64,000 bases of DNA from Pseudomonas serbica (GTDB lineage Bacteria > Pseudomonadota > Gammaproteobacteria > Pseudomonadales > Pseudomonadaceae): the NCBI RefSeq assembly GCF_028823535.1, contig NZ_JAQIYM010000005.1, positions 186,001-250,000 on the forward strand, given 5' to 3'. The translations under genes were made by a program, and so were the position numbers. Positions 1 through 9,545 of the stretch are shown here, piece after piece. Positions within the stretch are counted from its first letter, which is position 1; every line of letters begins with the position of its first letter. The notes under the pieces were generated by a model that saw nothing but the letters and a program-made list of their open reading frames with translations, did no database searches and was not told the DNA's origin.

Positions 1-1128
1 CAGATGAACAAGCGCAGTACCTTTTACATTTCCCGCAGCTTGCACTGCAGCATGAGGAACTTGTGCAATAGAATTAAACAAAATGCCAATTGCCAATATC
101 GATGCCAGACGCCAGGAATGTTCCGCAAAGTCCTGCCCCAGCCATAATGTCATTCCCCAAAACGACCCTATTGAAGCAATTGCGCATATAACCAACATTA
201 CGACAGCTATGAGCAATGCAGACTTCTTAAAAAGCCGTTCGGCGCCTGCTATATCCACCGCGATCAGTGCCGACAACTTTGGAAACAACGCGGCAGTCAA
301 AGCCGCGGGCAGGATTAGAAACCTGATCAAGACTTCGAATGGAACAGTGTAATAAGCGACCAAACTAGCGCCTACAACAGATGAAATTACAAACCTGTCG
401 GCAGTCACCATCAAAGGACTGATGAGATTCGATAAGGTCATCCAGGATCCAAACGTCAGTAAACCCTTGACTTCTTCGGGGTGCGATTTTGGTTTGATCC
501 AATAAAATTTTGTCTTCTGCCGAACCAGGTAACCGTGGGCCAAAAAGACAATAAATCTAGCCAAGACCAGACTCGCGACCATCCACTCCAACATCGGGCC
601 CCAAATCAAGACGGTGATAGCGGGCATACCAAAATTTGCTAGCCCCAACAACACCCTCAGAACGTTGACCTTGCCAAATTCCTCATAAGCTTCCAATACG
701 CCTCGCAGACCAGACGTCAAAGTTGTAAGTGGTATGCCTACGGATGCTATAAATAGAGAGATGACGACATCCTGCTGTAACTCGGGGCTGACACTCAACC
801 ACTTGGTACCTAAAGGAAATGCAGTCAATGCGAGAAGAGCGCCGCCAAATATCCCAGCTACCAAAACCATGATAAGACCGAGATTTATAATTCTTGAAAC
901 TTCTTCGCCTGTCCCCCCGGCCAGTTTTTTAGCGACCGTTTGCGTTAGCGCACGACCAAGACCAAAATCAAACAAGCTAAAATAGCCGATAAGAACCCAA
1001 ACCAGGGTCAAAATCCCAAAAACCTCGACACCCGCTCTATTGAGCAAGAAAGGTATCGTTACAGCGCCCAACAAAAATGGAGCACCGCTACCTATCAAGT
1101 TCCACAATGTATTCTTTCTAAGGGACAT
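1..1128 (-). CDS. wzx: O-antigen/polysaccharide flippase (Wzx-like), 3' part outside window
   Basis: The reading frame is open from an ATG at 1128 down to base 1 (376 codons, no stop), so the C-terminus lies beyond the left edge. The protein begins MSLRKNTLWNLIGSGAPFLL and continues with stacked hydrophobic segments and the stretch GYFSLFDFGLGRALTQTVAK. That short N-terminal tail, first TM helix and FDFGLGRA-type motif are typical of the MATE/PST polysaccharide translocases that flip undecaprenyl-linked O units across the inner membrane. It lies downstream of wzz and rmlBDA on the same strand, which fits an O-antigen locus. Its bases are visibly more AT-rich than the neighbouring core genes, as is usual for exchanged O-antigen genes. 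The family call is firm. The exact sugar unit cannot be read. Confidence 0.82.
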   Translation of the reverse strand, partial: MSLRKNTLWNLIGSGAPFLLGAVTIPFLLNRAGVEVFGILTLVWVLIGYFSLFDFGLGRALTQTVAKKLAGGTGEEVSRIINLGLIMVLVAGIFGGALLALTAFPLGTKWLSVSPELQQDVVISLFIASVGIPLTTLTSGLRGVLEAYEEFGKVNVLRVLLGLANFGMPAITVLIWGPMLEWMVASLVLARFIVFLAHGYLVRQKTKFYWIKPKSHPEEVKGLLTFGSWMTLSNLISPLMVTADRFVISSVVGASLVAYYTVPFEVLIRFLILPAALTAALFPKLSALIAVDIAGAERLFKKSALLIAVVMLVICAIASIGSFWGMTLWLGQDFAEHSWRLASILAIGILFNSIAQVPHAAVQAAGNVKGTALVHL

Positions 1129-1349
1129 TCTAACAACTCACGTAATGAAATCATGCCGCCTCTGCAAGCGACTCAAGGTTGCTGGCGTGGGTTACATAAT
1201 TCAGATTGGGGGCCAACAGCCTCCAAAACAGCGTCCGCACCTCGCAAGAACGCTGTCTCAGCTAATGCTTGTGCACTCAGGAGGGCTACGCGACCATCAA
1301 CCTTCAGAATGGACCTCTGAACAACTACGTCTGTCCCGATACCCCAAAA

Positions 1350-2396
1350 TTAGCTCCCCTTCCTGGTCAGTACCAAATAGCGAATCAAAGCGATCATGAA
1401 ACCCAGCATCGCGCCCACGACCAGCCCCAGGAGAATGATAAGGCCTTTCTTGGGCTTTATTGGACGGTCTGGTTGTTCGATCGGACCGTCTTGGCGGTAT
1501 ACCGACACGGTTTCTGGACTAACCTGCAAATCTTGATAGAAGCTTTGCTTGATCTGCAACGCTCTCAGCTTTTCTATGAAAGGGTCGTCCGACTTACGGT
1601 TTTCCAGGTTTTCGATTTCAGCTTTGAGCGCCTTGCTACCGCGCATATAAGTCAGCTGCCCATCCATTGCCGCAGACACCTCTGCGGAAAGATTGCCGGT
1701 AATGATTGGAGGGTTTTGCAAGCCAATCGCTTCGGCAATCGTCAGCGCTTCTCGCAATCGCGTAATGGAGTCCTGGCGGATTCGGCTTTCGGTCTCCTGG
1801 ATTGTGCTGATCTGCTGACCAAGGTTCCGGGCTCGAACCTCCGCTTCACGGGTGGTATTTTTAATCATTTCATTCTCGGCAGCTGCACCCGCCCTGGCTG
1901 CAAATGTTTTCACCCATTCAGTCACCTGGATTGGGTCTTCGCCTTGGGCGACGACTGAATAGCGATCTGGCTGCTCCTTCGTCGGGAATCCGATGGAGAG
2001 ATCTCTCAAGAAGTTGGAATACAGCACATCTTGCGACCCACGGCGCTCGGACTCGGGGAGTGACGGCAAATAGACTTCCTTGAAGAAGGAACGGCGCAAT
2101 GTTTCACTCTGGAGGCATCGTGTGAACACGTCATAGACATCTCTGATCGTAAAGGGTGTCAGCTCTGAATCTCTGGTCCGCCCGTAGTTGAAATCGGCGA
2201 TTCCGTTCAAGGTCGGCGGCTGGAGGAAAACACGCGCCTCATAGACCGGCTTACTGAAAAATGCATACGATGCAGCCGCCAGGGTCGCGATCAAGGCGAC
2301 GCTGATTATCAGAATTTTTTGAGCCCATAACGCCGCAACCAGTTCATACAGGTTGATCTCATTCACGCCCTGCGTAGTTGCCGGGTTGTTCGCCAT
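1350..2396 (-). CDS. wzz: Wzz-type O-antigen chain-length determinant
   Basis: This 348-residue inner-membrane polysaccharide co-polymerase sets the modal length of O-antigen chains made by Wzy. The architecture is the family's: a short cytoplasmic N-terminus, TM1 at about residues 29-50 (ILIISVALIATLAAASYAFF), a long periplasmic part rich in coiled coil (about 55-305), a proline-rich PDRPIKPKKG stretch at about 310-319, TM2 at about 320-340 and a basic tail. The start is ATG at 2396. The gap of 221 bp to the flippase holds nothing recognisable. Upstream, 375 bp separate it from rmlA, so it may have its own promoter. In P. aeruginosa wzz likewise lies just beyond himD/ihfB at the start of the O-antigen locus. 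Confidence 0.9.
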   Translation of the reverse strand: MANNPATTQGVNEINLYELVAALWAQKILIISVALIATLAAASYAFFSKPVYEARVFLQPPTLNGIADFNYGRTRDSELTPFTIRDVYDVFTRCLQSETLRRSFFKEVYLPSLPESERRGSQDVLYSNFLRDLSIGFPTKEQPDRYSVVAQGEDPIQVTEWVKTFAARAGAAAENEMIKNTTREAEVRARNLGQQISTIQETESRIRQDSITRLREALTIAEAIGLQNPPIITGNLSAEVSAAMDGQLTYMRGSKALKAEIENLENRKSDDPFIEKLRALQIKQSFYQDLQVSPETVSVYRQDGPIEQPDRPIKPKKGLIILLGLVVGAMLGFMIALIRYLVLTRKGS

Positions 2397-2771
2397 ATCA
2401 GGTTAAACCTTTTCAATAATTCGGTGGATTGGATGCAAACTTCTTCCTCTTCAGCATCCATTTATCAGATTCCGCGCTCCCCCTTCAGCCCCATTGAGCA
2501 TCAGATTTTCCCTGGGGGTAATACTCGCACAACGGGTGTTACGCAGTGACACCGTCCTACCGTCAGGAAAAGTTGATGTTCTAAGCCCGGCTATTTTCAG
2601 GTGACCGTTCTGCTACTTTCGATCAGGATCAACATCGATATTACCGATTGAAGACGCCAATTTATCTACCGCATGCAACCGTACGTCCCAGTGAAGCGTG
2701 CCACTGGGATTTATTACTAGCAGACGTCGGTGCACGATTCCGATAGCCGCATGGAAATCAATAATCCCGGC
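2397..2771. other. Intergenic region between rmlA and wzz
   Basis: This 375-bp stretch has no credible gene on either strand. It should contain the end of the rml transcript and any wzz promoter. An 8-bp perfect hairpin (arms 2686-2693 and 2702-2709, TCCCAGTG/CACTGGGA) lies 25 bp past the rmlA stop. It lacks a T run in the minus direction, so it is not a clear intrinsic terminator. Confidence 0.5.
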
Positions 2772-3662
2772 TCAATGGGAAGGATGATCCAGCAGTTTCT
2801 GCAGGTATTGCCCATAACCTGTTTTCTTTAATGATGCTGCCTGGGCGCCTAATTGCTCGGCAGTGATCCAACCGCTGTTGTAGGCAATTTCTTCCAGGCA
2901 CGCGACTTTCAGACCCTGCCGTTGCTCGATGGTGTGAACGAAGTGGCTTGCTTCCAGCAGCGAGTCATGTGTCCCAGTATCCAACCAGGCAAAACCCCTC
3001 CCTAGCATTTCAACATTCAGGGCATTTTTTTCCAGGTAGGCACGGTTGACATCGGTGATTTCCAGCTCTCCACGCTCGGAGGGTTTAATGCTCTTTGCGA
3101 TCTCCACGACTTGATTGTCGTAGAAGTACAAACCGGTGACCGCGTAGCTGGATTTTGGCTTAAGCGGCTTCTCTTCGATGCTCAAGGCGCGGCCAGATTT
3201 ATCAAACTCGACAACACCAAAGCGTTCCGGATCGGAAACATGGTAGCCAAATACCGTGGCGCCTTGTTGTTGGGCAGCGGCGGAGCGTAAATTGTCGGAA
3301 AAGTGCTGACCGTAAAAAATATTATCACCCAGGATCAGGCAGCATGGATCGCTGCCAATAAATTCCTCACCTATGATAAATGCTTGCGCAAGGCCATCAG
3401 GGCTCGGTTGCTCTGCGTATGTGAGCTTGATGCCGTATAAGCTGCCATCACCCAGGAGCTTTCGGAAGCATGGCAAGTCTTCCGGAGTGGAGATGATGAG
3501 AATTTCACGCATCCCGGCAAGCATCAACACGGACAACGGGTAGAAGATCATCGGTTTATCGTAGATCGGCAGCATCTGCTTCGATACACCGAGAGTCAAC
3601 GGATGCAAACGTGTGCCCGAACCGCCAGCGAGAATGATGCCTTTACGATTTGTCGTGGTCAT
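2772..3662 (-). CDS. rmlA: Glucose-1-phosphate thymidylyltransferase
   Basis: RmlA joins glucose-1-phosphate and dTTP to give dTDP-glucose, the first step to dTDP-L-rhamnose. The 296-residue length is standard. The N-terminal nucleotide-binding loop [16 protein letters not shown] (about residues 8-23), the [16 protein letters not shown] segment and the [10 protein letters not shown] metal/sugar-binding motif (about 110-119) are all present. The start overlaps the rmlD stop by four bases (ATGA, 3659-3662), so the two are translationally coupled. It is the last gene of the rmlB-rmlD-rmlA unit. No rmlC follows it. Confidence 0.97.
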   Translation of the reverse strand: MTTTNRKGIILAGGSGTRLHPLTLGVSKQMLPIYDKPMIFYPLSVLMLAGMREILIISTPEDLPCFRKLLGDGSLYGIKLTYAEQPSPDGLAQAFIIGEEFIGSDPCCLILGDNIFYGQHFSDNLRSAAAQQQGATVFGYHVSDPERFGVVEFDKSGRALSIEEKPLKPKSSYAVTGLYFYDNQVVEIAKSIKPSERGELEITDVNRAYLEKNALNVEMLGRGFAWLDTGTHDSLLEASHFVHTIEQRQGLKVACLEEIAYNSGWITAEQLGAQAASLKKTGYGQYLQKLLDHPSH

Positions 3663-4552
3663 TTATTCAGAAATTCCATAAGCATTCGGGTTACACCACT
3701 TTGCCAGTCCGGCAACTGCAGGGAAAAATTGTCACGCAGCTTACGAGTATTCAGTCTCGAATTCAGAGGACGGCGTGCGGGCGTTGGGTACGCCTTAGTT
3801 TCTATGGGATCGACAGCTGTGACGGCCAGTTGTTCGGCATTCGCCTTGGCGAATTCGATCACGTAACTCGCGTAGCCATGCCAGGAAACTTCCCCGCTGG
3901 CTGCCAGGTGGTACAGGCCGGACAACTCTGGGCGCTGCACAGCTTGCTGAATGGCCAACGCCGTAACATCGGCAATCAGGTCGGCGCCTGTCGGTGCGCC
4001 GATCTGATCCGCAATGACGCTCAATGTCTCGCGATCTTTGGCCAGTCGCAGCATGGTCTTGGCGAAGTTGTTACCACGAGCGCCGTATACCCAGCTGGTA
4101 CGGAAAATCAGGTGCTTGCACCCAGAGGCAATTACCGCCTGCTCGCCTGCCAATTTACTGGAACCGTAATGATTAACGGGAGCGACAGGATCTGTTTCCT
4201 GCCAGGGCGTTGTGCCCTGCCCGTTAAAGACGTAATCGGTGGAATAGTGAACCAGCCAGGCATTCATGGCAGCGGCTTCTTCAGCCATGACCTGGGTCGC
4301 CCGACCGTTCACCGCATCCGCCAATTCGGTGTCCGACTCGGCTTTGTCCACGGCGGTATAGGCAGCCGCATTGACGATGATGTCTGGCTTGACCTGACGA
4401 ATCGTCGCGCGCAACGCGTCGAGATCAGACAGATCGCCAGACAACCCATCATGCGTTTGACGATCCAGTGCGATCAGCTCGCCCAGTGGCGCCAGGGAAC
4501 GCTGAAGCTCCCACCCTACCTGGCCGTTTTTACCCAATAGAAGGATTTTCAT
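3659..4552 (-). CDS. rmlD: dTDP-4-dehydrorhamnose reductase
   Basis: RmlD performs the last step of dTDP-L-rhamnose synthesis, NAD(P)H reduction of dTDP-4-keto-rhamnose. The protein is 297 residues from the ATG at 4552 and begins [20 protein letters not shown], which holds the GxxGQVG nucleotide-binding loop of this short-chain dehydrogenase subfamily. The STDYVFNG stretch and the [10 protein letters not shown] catalytic Tyr/Lys segment are present. I chose 4552 rather than an upstream in-frame start because it overlaps the rmlB stop as ATGA (4549-4552). The frame also overlaps rmlA by four bases at the other end. Confidence 0.96.
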   Translation of the reverse strand: MKILLLGKNGQVGWELQRSLAPLGELIALDRQTHDGLSGDLSDLDALRATIRQVKPDIIVNAAAYTAVDKAESDTELADAVNGRATQVMAEEAAAMNAWLVHYSTDYVFNGQGTTPWQETDPVAPVNHYGSSKLAGEQAVIASGCKHLIFRTSWVYGARGNNFAKTMLRLAKDRETLSVIADQIGAPTGADLIADVTALAIQQAVQRPELSGLYHLAASGEVSWHGYASYVIEFAKANAEQLAVTAVDPIETKAYPTPARRPLNSRLNTRKLRDNFSLQLPDWQSGVTRMLMEFLNK

Positions 4553-5625
4553 GTCTTGCTCGAGCGATCCGTGTAGTTCTGGTCGATCCACTGCTGGTAG
4601 CTGCCGTTCTTGACGTGCTCTACCCATTCGGTATTGCCCAGGTACCATTCAACCGTCTTGCGAATGCCGGTTTCGAAAGTCTCTTGCGGAGTCCATCCCA
4701 GTTCGCGCTGAATTTTGCTTGCATCGATCGCGTAGCGCTGGTCATGCCCGGGACGATCCTGGACGTAGGTGATCAGGCTGGCGTGCGGACGATGCACGGA
4801 ATCTGGACGCAGCTCATCAAGCAATGCGCACAAGGTATGCACCACTTCAATATTTTGCTTTTCGTTATGGCCGCCGATGTTGTACGTCTCGCCGATCACG
4901 CCTTCAGTAACGACTTTGTACAGTGCGCGGGCATGATCCTCGACGTAAAGCCAGTCACGCACCTGGTTGCCTTTGCCGTACACAGGAAGCGGTTTGCCTT
5001 CCAGCGCATTCAGGATGATCAGCGGGATCAACTTCTCCGGGAAATGGCAGGGGCCGTAATTGTTCGAGCAATTGGTTACCAGTGTCGGCAAGCCGTAGGT
5101 GCGCGCCCATGCACGAACCAGGTGATCGGAACTGGCCTTGCTGGCGGAGTACGGTGAACTTGGCTGGTAGGGTGTCGTTTCGGTAAAAAGGTCTTCGGGA
5201 CCTTCCAGATCTCCATACACTTCATCAGTCGAAATGTGATGAAAACGGAAACTGGCTTTACGCGCATCTTCGAGCGCCAGCCAGTAGTGTCGCGCCGCTT
5301 CCAGCAAGGTGTATGTACCGATGATATTGGTCTGGATGAATTCGGACGGACCGGAGATGGAGCGATCAACATGAGATTCTGCGGCCAGATGCATGATGGC
5401 GTCCGGCTGATGCTCGCGCAAAACCCTATCGACCTGGTCACGATCACATATATCAACGCGCTCGAACACATATCGGGGGTCTTGGCTGACTCCTGCCAAA
5501 GACTCAAGGTTGCCCGCATAAGTGAGCTTATCGACGTTCACGACAGAATCGGAAGTGGTGGAAATGATATGACGGATTACCGCCGAACCAATGAATCCGG
5601 CGCCGCCGGTTACTAGAATTTTCAC
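4549..5625 (-). CDS. rmlB: dTDP-glucose 4,6-dehydratase
   Basis: RmlB converts dTDP-glucose to dTDP-4-keto-6-deoxyglucose with bound NAD. The protein is 358 residues if translation starts at the GTG at 5625, giving [20 protein letters not shown] with the GGAGFIG Rossmann loop at the very N-terminus as in other RmlB proteins. An AAGG lies 11 bases upstream. An in-frame ATG at 5691 would add 22 residues unlike the family and is not preferred. Other marks are the [11 protein letters not shown] catalytic segment and [14 protein letters not shown] (YxxxK). It is the first gene of the rmlBDA unit and would lie nearest the promoter in the 228-bp gap to the lapA-like gene. Confidence 0.96.
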   Translation of the reverse strand: MKILVTGGAGFIGSAVIRHIISTTSDSVVNVDKLTYAGNLESLAGVSQDPRYVFERVDICDRDQVDRVLREHQPDAIMHLAAESHVDRSISGPSEFIQTNIIGTYTLLEAARHYWLALEDARKASFRFHHISTDEVYGDLEGPEDLFTETTPYQPSSPYSASKASSDHLVRAWARTYGLPTLVTNCSNNYGPCHFPEKLIPLIILNALEGKPLPVYGKGNQVRDWLYVEDHARALYKVVTEGVIGETYNIGGHNEKQNIEVVHTLCALLDELRPDSVHRPHASLITYVQDRPGHDQRYAIDASKIQRELGWTPQETFETGIRKTVEWYLGNTEWVEHVKNGSYQQWIDQNYTDRSSKT

Positions 5626-5853
5626 GCGAAAACATACCCTTGAGTTACCGACAGGGCCGCCAACCGAGCACTGTCTAATCCATGAATGCAAAAGCCAGCA
5701 ATGACCCGAGGCTACTTGCAGAATCAGTCCGCCCGACCTCGGAACGAGCCGCTTTCGAACAATCGATGCATTTTACAGCTTAGTGACGTTTTTACTAATG
5801 GATGTAGACAAGCAGTAATTGAAGGAAAACACATAATTCGACATGTGCTGCAG

Positions 5854-6090
5854 TCAACCAGGATACTTGGAACGTATGGATGTGCGCCTGATGAACCACC
5901 CCAGGAAGGGGCCAATCAACATTCCAAGCAAGAGCGCAGAGAGTACCGCCAGAGAAACGGGTACATGCGGTCCTGACCAGCCAAGAAATAGCAAGGAAAC
6001 TGGCTGCTGGTTCTCAAGCACGAACGCGAGAATCGCCAGGACCAGTAACAAGACGACGACGGCGAGCATCACACGTTTCAAGTTACGCAT
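5854..6090 (-). CDS. lapA: LapA-domain (DUF1049) small inner-membrane protein
   Basis: This 78-residue protein has two hydrophobic helices, at about 8-28 (MLAVVVLLLVLAILAFVLEN) and 40-62 (VSLAVLSALLLGMLIGPFLGWF), separated by a short ENQQPVSLLFLGWSG loop. That is the pattern of lipopolysaccharide-assembly protein A domain proteins, which in enterics work with LapB in controlling LPS synthesis. The start at 6090 is set by a strong AAGGAG seven bases upstream. The longer in-frame ATG at 6111 lies before that site. It sits just downstream of ihfB, a placement seen in many gammaproteobacteria. The symbol is given by domain and context, not by function shown here. Confidence 0.8.
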   Translation of the reverse strand: MRNLKRVMLAVVVLLLVLAILAFVLENQQPVSLLFLGWSGPHVPVSLAVLSALLLGMLIGPFLGWFIRRTSIRSKYPG

Positions 6091-6117
6091 TGCCAACTCC
6101 TTGAAATTCAAAGGTCG

Positions 6118-6414
6118 TCAAACCCCCTCCTCCTCATCCTCATTTACCCGATCCCGCAATTCCTTCCCCGGCTTGAAATGCGGTACAAACTTGCCATCCA
6201 GGCTAACCGATTGACCGGTCTTCGGATTACGCCCTACCCGCGGCGCACGATAGTGCAGTGAGAAGCTGCCAAACCCGCGGATCTCGATACGATCGCCGGT
6301 GGCCAAGCATTGTGACATTTGCTCGAGCATGGTCTTGATGGCCAGCTCCACATCCTTGGATGAGAGCAGCCCTTGATGGGTGACAATTCGTTCGATCAAC
6401 TCCGACTTCGTCAT
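6118..6414 (-). CDS. ihfB: Integration host factor beta subunit
   Basis: This is a DNA-bending HU-family protein that pairs with IhfA at TCAA-N4-TTR sites. At 98 residues the length matches the family. It begins [20 protein letters not shown], and carries the [12 protein letters not shown] beta-hairpin base and the [11 protein letters not shown] arm (about residues 62-72) with the intercalating proline of RNPKTG. The tail is acidic (NEDEEEG). It lies between rpsA and the lapA-like gene, the order found in P. aeruginosa (rpsA-himD) next to the O-antigen locus. Confidence 0.97.
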   Translation of the reverse strand: MTKSELIERIVTHQGLLSSKDVELAIKTMLEQMSQCLATGDRIEIRGFGSFSLHYRAPRVGRNPKTGQSVSLDGKFVPHFKPGKELRDRVNEDEEEGV

Positions 6415-6545
6415 AATTTTCCCTTCTTTTTCAAGCAGCTAGATCAGCGCTTCAAAGGTTTTAGCATGCCCTGACAAATTTGAACAGCCCCATCCTGTAC
6501 CGTGTTTTTTTCTACTCCGGGCACTGCATTGCCCTGCCCGCCCAC

Positions 6546-6824
6546 TCACTTGCAGATAACCAGCATCGTCCGCGTAACCAGGCCCGCAGGATTGAAACCG
6601 AAGAAGAACTCTTCCTCTTCCTTGGCGTCATCGGACCTCGCTAGGACTTTGTAGCCAGCACCCTTGCATTCCTTGGCTGCGCGCTTTTGGCACCTCTCCC
6701 AGCTCGACCCCAGCCCTGAGCAATCGATCTCGATGCCACTGACCCCACGCACGGCATGCGTTTTCGCACCAGTGGCACAACCCGCCAATGCCAGCACTGC
6801 CATGACGATCACGAGCCTTTTCAT
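6546..6824 (-). CDS. Small predicted lipoprotein
   Basis: This 92-residue protein has a lipoprotein signal, MKRLVIVMAVLALAGC, with the acylated Cys at residue 16 (lipobox LAGC). The mature part has three further Cys pairs or singles (DCSGLG, RCQKRAAKECKGAGY and the terminal VICK), suggesting disulfides in the periplasm. The end reads FFFGFNPAGLVTRTMLVICK. It looks like a Pseudomonas-type conserved hypothetical, but I do not recognise a function. It lies between rpsA and ihfB on their strand, beyond the rpsA terminator, so it is probably transcribed separately. Confidence 0.75.
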   Translation of the reverse strand: MKRLVIVMAVLALAGCATGAKTHAVRGVSGIEIDCSGLGSSWERCQKRAAKECKGAGYKVLARSDDAKEEEEFFFGFNPAGLVTRTMLVICK

Positions 6825-6993
6825 TCACATCCTTATGCCAGGCACACAGCCTGAGCGTCGATTACCCCAAGCTAAGACTAGCTGCAAATAAGCGATTGAT
6901 CCTGCTAAAGAAACAGACAGTTTTGGCCGGCCAATGTTTCGCGGCTTTGGCGCAGAAGATCAGGCCCCGGGATGCAGGCCAAATTTCGGATAC

Positions 6994-7023
6994 AAAAAAG
7001 GGCGACCGAAGTCGCCCTTTTTT
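6994..7023 (-). terminator. Intrinsic terminator after rpsA
   Basis: Arms AAAAAGGGCGAC and GTCGCCCTTTTT surround a CGAA tetraloop, about 15 bp past the rpsA stop. With A and T runs on both sides it can act in either direction. Confidence 0.92.
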
Positions 7024-7038
7024 ACAGAAAGTCAGAAC

Positions 7039-8736
7039 TTAGTTCTGTTTTTCCGCTTGTGCAGCACGCAGCAGGTCACCCAGGGTGGTGGCTACTGGAG
7101 CATCCGAACCAGCTTGCGGCTTGTCGCGCAGGCTTTGGATGGCTTCTTTCTCTTCTTCAACGTCTTTCGACTTGATCGAGAGCTGGATTACGCGGCTCTT
7201 GCGATCAACGCTGATGATCTTGGCTTCTACTTCTTCGCCTTCTTTCAGAACGTTGCGCGCGTCTTCAACGCGGTCACGGCTGATTTCGGAGGCTTTCAGA
7301 GTCGCTTCGATATCGTCGGCCAGGGTGATGATGGCGCCTTTAGCGTCAACTTCTTTCACGATGCCCTTAACGATTGCGCCTTTGTCGTTCTCTTGAACGT
7401 ACTCGGAGAACGGATCGCTTTCCAGTTGCTTGATACCCAGGGAGATGCGCTCGCGCTCTGGGTCAACCGACAGGATAACGGTGTCCAGCTCGTCGCCCTT
7501 CTTGAAACGACGAACAGCTTCTTCGCCAACTTCGTTCCAGGAGATGTCGGACAGGTGAACCAGGCCGTCGATGCCGCCGTCCAGACCAATGAAGATACCG
7601 AAATCGGTGATCGACTTGATGGTGCCGGAGATTTTATCGCCCTTGTTGAACTGGCCAGAGAAATCTTCCCATGGGTTAGATTTGCACTGCTTGATGCCCA
7701 GGGAGATACGACGACGCTCTTCGTCGATGTCCAGAACCATAACTTCCACTTCGTCGCCGACTTGTACGACTTTCGAAGGGTGGATGTTCTTGTTGGTCCA
7801 GTCCATTTCGGAAACGTGTACCAGGCCTTCAACGCCTTCTTCCAGCTCAGCGAAGCAGCCGTAGTCGGTCAGGTTGGTTACACGCGCGGTAACGCGAGTG
7901 CTTTCTGGGTAACGGGCTTTGATAGCAACCCATGGATCTTCGCCCAGTTGCTTCAGGCCCAGGGAAACACGATTGCGCTCGCGATCGTACTTCAGAACCT
8001 TGACATCGATCTCGTCGCCAACGTTGACGATTTCGGAAGGATGCTTGATACGCTTCCAAGCCATGTCGGTAATGTGCAGCAGGCCATCGACGCCACCCAG
8101 ATCGACGAATGCGCCGTAATCGGTGAGGTTCTTGACGATACCTTTGACTTGTTGGCCTTCCTGCAGGGATTCCAGCAGAGCTTCGCGCTCGGCGGAGTTC
8201 TCGGCTTCCAGGACGCTACGACGGGAAACGACAACGTTGTTGCGCTTCTGGTCCAGCTTGATGACCTTGAATTCCAGCTCTTTGCCTTCCAGGTGCGTGG
8301 TGTCGCGCACTGGACGGACGTCAACCAGAGAACCTGGCAGGAACGCACGGATGCCGTTAACGTCGACAGTGAAGCCGCCTTTAACCTTACCGTTGATAAC
8401 GCCCTTGACCACTTCTTCGGCTGCGAAGGCAGCTTCCAGAACAATCCAGCATTCAGCGCGCTTGGCTTTTTCACGGGACAGCTTGGTTTCGCCAAAGCCG
8501 TCTTCTACCGAGTCCAGCGCAACGTGAACTTCGTCACCGACGTTGATAGTCAGGTCGCCAGCGTCGTTGTAGAACTGCTCAAGCGGGATGAGTGCTTCAG
8601 ACTTCAGGCCAGCGTGAACGGTTACCCAGCGAGCTTGGTAATCGATATCAACGATAACACCGGTGATGATGGAGCCTGCCTGAAGGTTCAGGGTTTTTAG
8701 GCTTTCTTCAAAGAGTTCCGCAAAGCTTTCGCTCAT
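7039..8736 (-). CDS. rpsA: Ribosomal protein S1
   Basis: S1 binds mRNA leaders and brings them to the 30S subunit. From the ATG at 8736 the protein has 565 residues and starts [21 protein letters not shown]. An AGGAA lies about 9 bases upstream, and a longer in-frame start at 8781 has no support. Six S1 (OB-fold) repeats can be followed. Repeats 3-6 show the clear pattern [25 protein letters not shown] / [26 protein letters not shown] / [26 protein letters not shown]. The C-terminus ends QAEKQN. It follows cmk after a 119-bp spacer, the usual cmk-rpsA order. A 7-bp hairpin (8776-8782/8789-8795) in that leader could take part in S1 self-regulation, which is inference. Confidence 0.98.
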   Translation of the reverse strand: MSESFAELFEESLKTLNLQAGSIITGVIVDIDYQARWVTVHAGLKSEALIPLEQFYNDAGDLTINVGDEVHVALDSVEDGFGETKLSREKAKRAECWIVLEAAFAAEEVVKGVINGKVKGGFTVDVNGIRAFLPGSLVDVRPVRDTTHLEGKELEFKVIKLDQKRNNVVVSRRSVLEAENSAEREALLESLQEGQQVKGIVKNLTDYGAFVDLGGVDGLLHITDMAWKRIKHPSEIVNVGDEIDVKVLKYDRERNRVSLGLKQLGEDPWVAIKARYPESTRVTARVTNLTDYGCFAELEEGVEGLVHVSEMDWTNKNIHPSKVVQVGDEVEVMVLDIDEERRRISLGIKQCKSNPWEDFSGQFNKGDKISGTIKSITDFGIFIGLDGGIDGLVHLSDISWNEVGEEAVRRFKKGDELDTVILSVDPERERISLGIKQLESDPFSEYVQENDKGAIVKGIVKEVDAKGAIITLADDIEATLKASEISRDRVEDARNVLKEGEEVEAKIISVDRKSRVIQLSIKSKDVEEEKEAIQSLRDKPQAGSDAPVATTLGDLLRAAQAEKQN

Positions 8737-8855
8737 TTTAATTCCTGTTGATGAGGGCGAAGAATACGCCCATCTCCACACCCCAGACGGTGTGGGTTAG
8801 TTTCATTAAGAAGAAGCGCCACAGGACTATGACTGGTCCCCTGCGGCCTTCTTGG

Positions 8856-9545
8856 TCACCCGGCGATATCGCGAATGGCGATCTCGCTCATGATGCGTTC
8901 CAGCACCTGGTCGATGGATAATTCCGTGGAATCCAGCTGTATGGCGTCAGCCGCCGGCTTGAGCGGGGCTACCGCTCGCTGGGTGTCACGCTCATCGCGC
9001 GCACGTATCTCATCTAGCAGACTCGACAGACTAACACCCTCGACTTTGCCCTTCAACTGCAAATATCGACGACGCGCCCTTTCCTCGGCGCTGGCGGTCA
9101 GGAAAATCTTCAGCGGAGCATCCGGAAATACCACGGTACCCATGTCGCGACCATCCGCCACCAGGCCCGGCGCTTCCTGGAAAGCGCGCTGGCGCTGCAG
9201 CAGCGCCTCACGCACCGCGGGCAATGCAGCCACTTGCGAGGCACCCGAGCCGACGCTTTCGGTACGGATCACATCGCTGACTTCATCCCCTTCCAGGATG
9301 ATGCGCTGCAGCTGGCCTTCGGTCGCCGCGATGAACTGCACATCCAGATGAGCGGCCAGTTTCTTCAGCAGCTCTTCATTGGTCAGGTCGACGCCGTGGT
9401 TGTGTGCGGCGAAGGCCAGCAGGCGGTACAGCGCACCGGAATCCAGCAGGTTCCAGCCCAGGCGCCTGGCCAGGATCCCGGCTATGGTGCCTTTGCCCGA
9501 GCCGCTTGGCCCATCGATGGTGATGACCGGTGCAATGCTCTTCAC
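8856..9545 (-). CDS. cmk: Cytidylate kinase
   Basis: This enzyme phosphorylates CMP and dCMP with ATP. The protein is 229 residues. It has the P-loop [10 protein letters not shown] at about residues 11-20, [13 protein letters not shown] (the NMP-binding segment) and [15 protein letters not shown], followed by the lid region [10 protein letters not shown]. Its ATG overlaps the stop of the tyrA-aroA fusion as ATGA (9542-9545), so the two are coupled. Confidence 0.97.
   Translation of the reverse strand: MKSIAPVITIDGPSGSGKGTIAGILARRLGWNLLDSGALYRLLAFAAHNHGVDLTNEELLKKLAAHLDVQFIAATEGQLQRIILEGDEVSDVIRTESVGSGASQVAALPAVREALLQRQRAFQEAPGLVADGRDMGTVVFPDAPLKIFLTASAEERARRRYLQLKGKVEGVSLSSLLDEIRARDERDTQRAVAPLKPAADAIQLDSTELSIDQVLERIMSEIAIRDIAG

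Noticed and set aside
2551..2564. Possible ops/JUMPstart element (minus strand GACGGTAG) ahead of wzz
   Set aside because: One mismatch to GGCGGTAG and the following bases do not fit. No flanking JUMPstart sequence.
6934..8700. Long open frame (588 codons) on the plus strand opposite rpsA
   Set aside because: It is the mirror of a highly biased rpsA coding strand. It has no ribosome site or family motif, and the minus-strand S1 repeats are certain.
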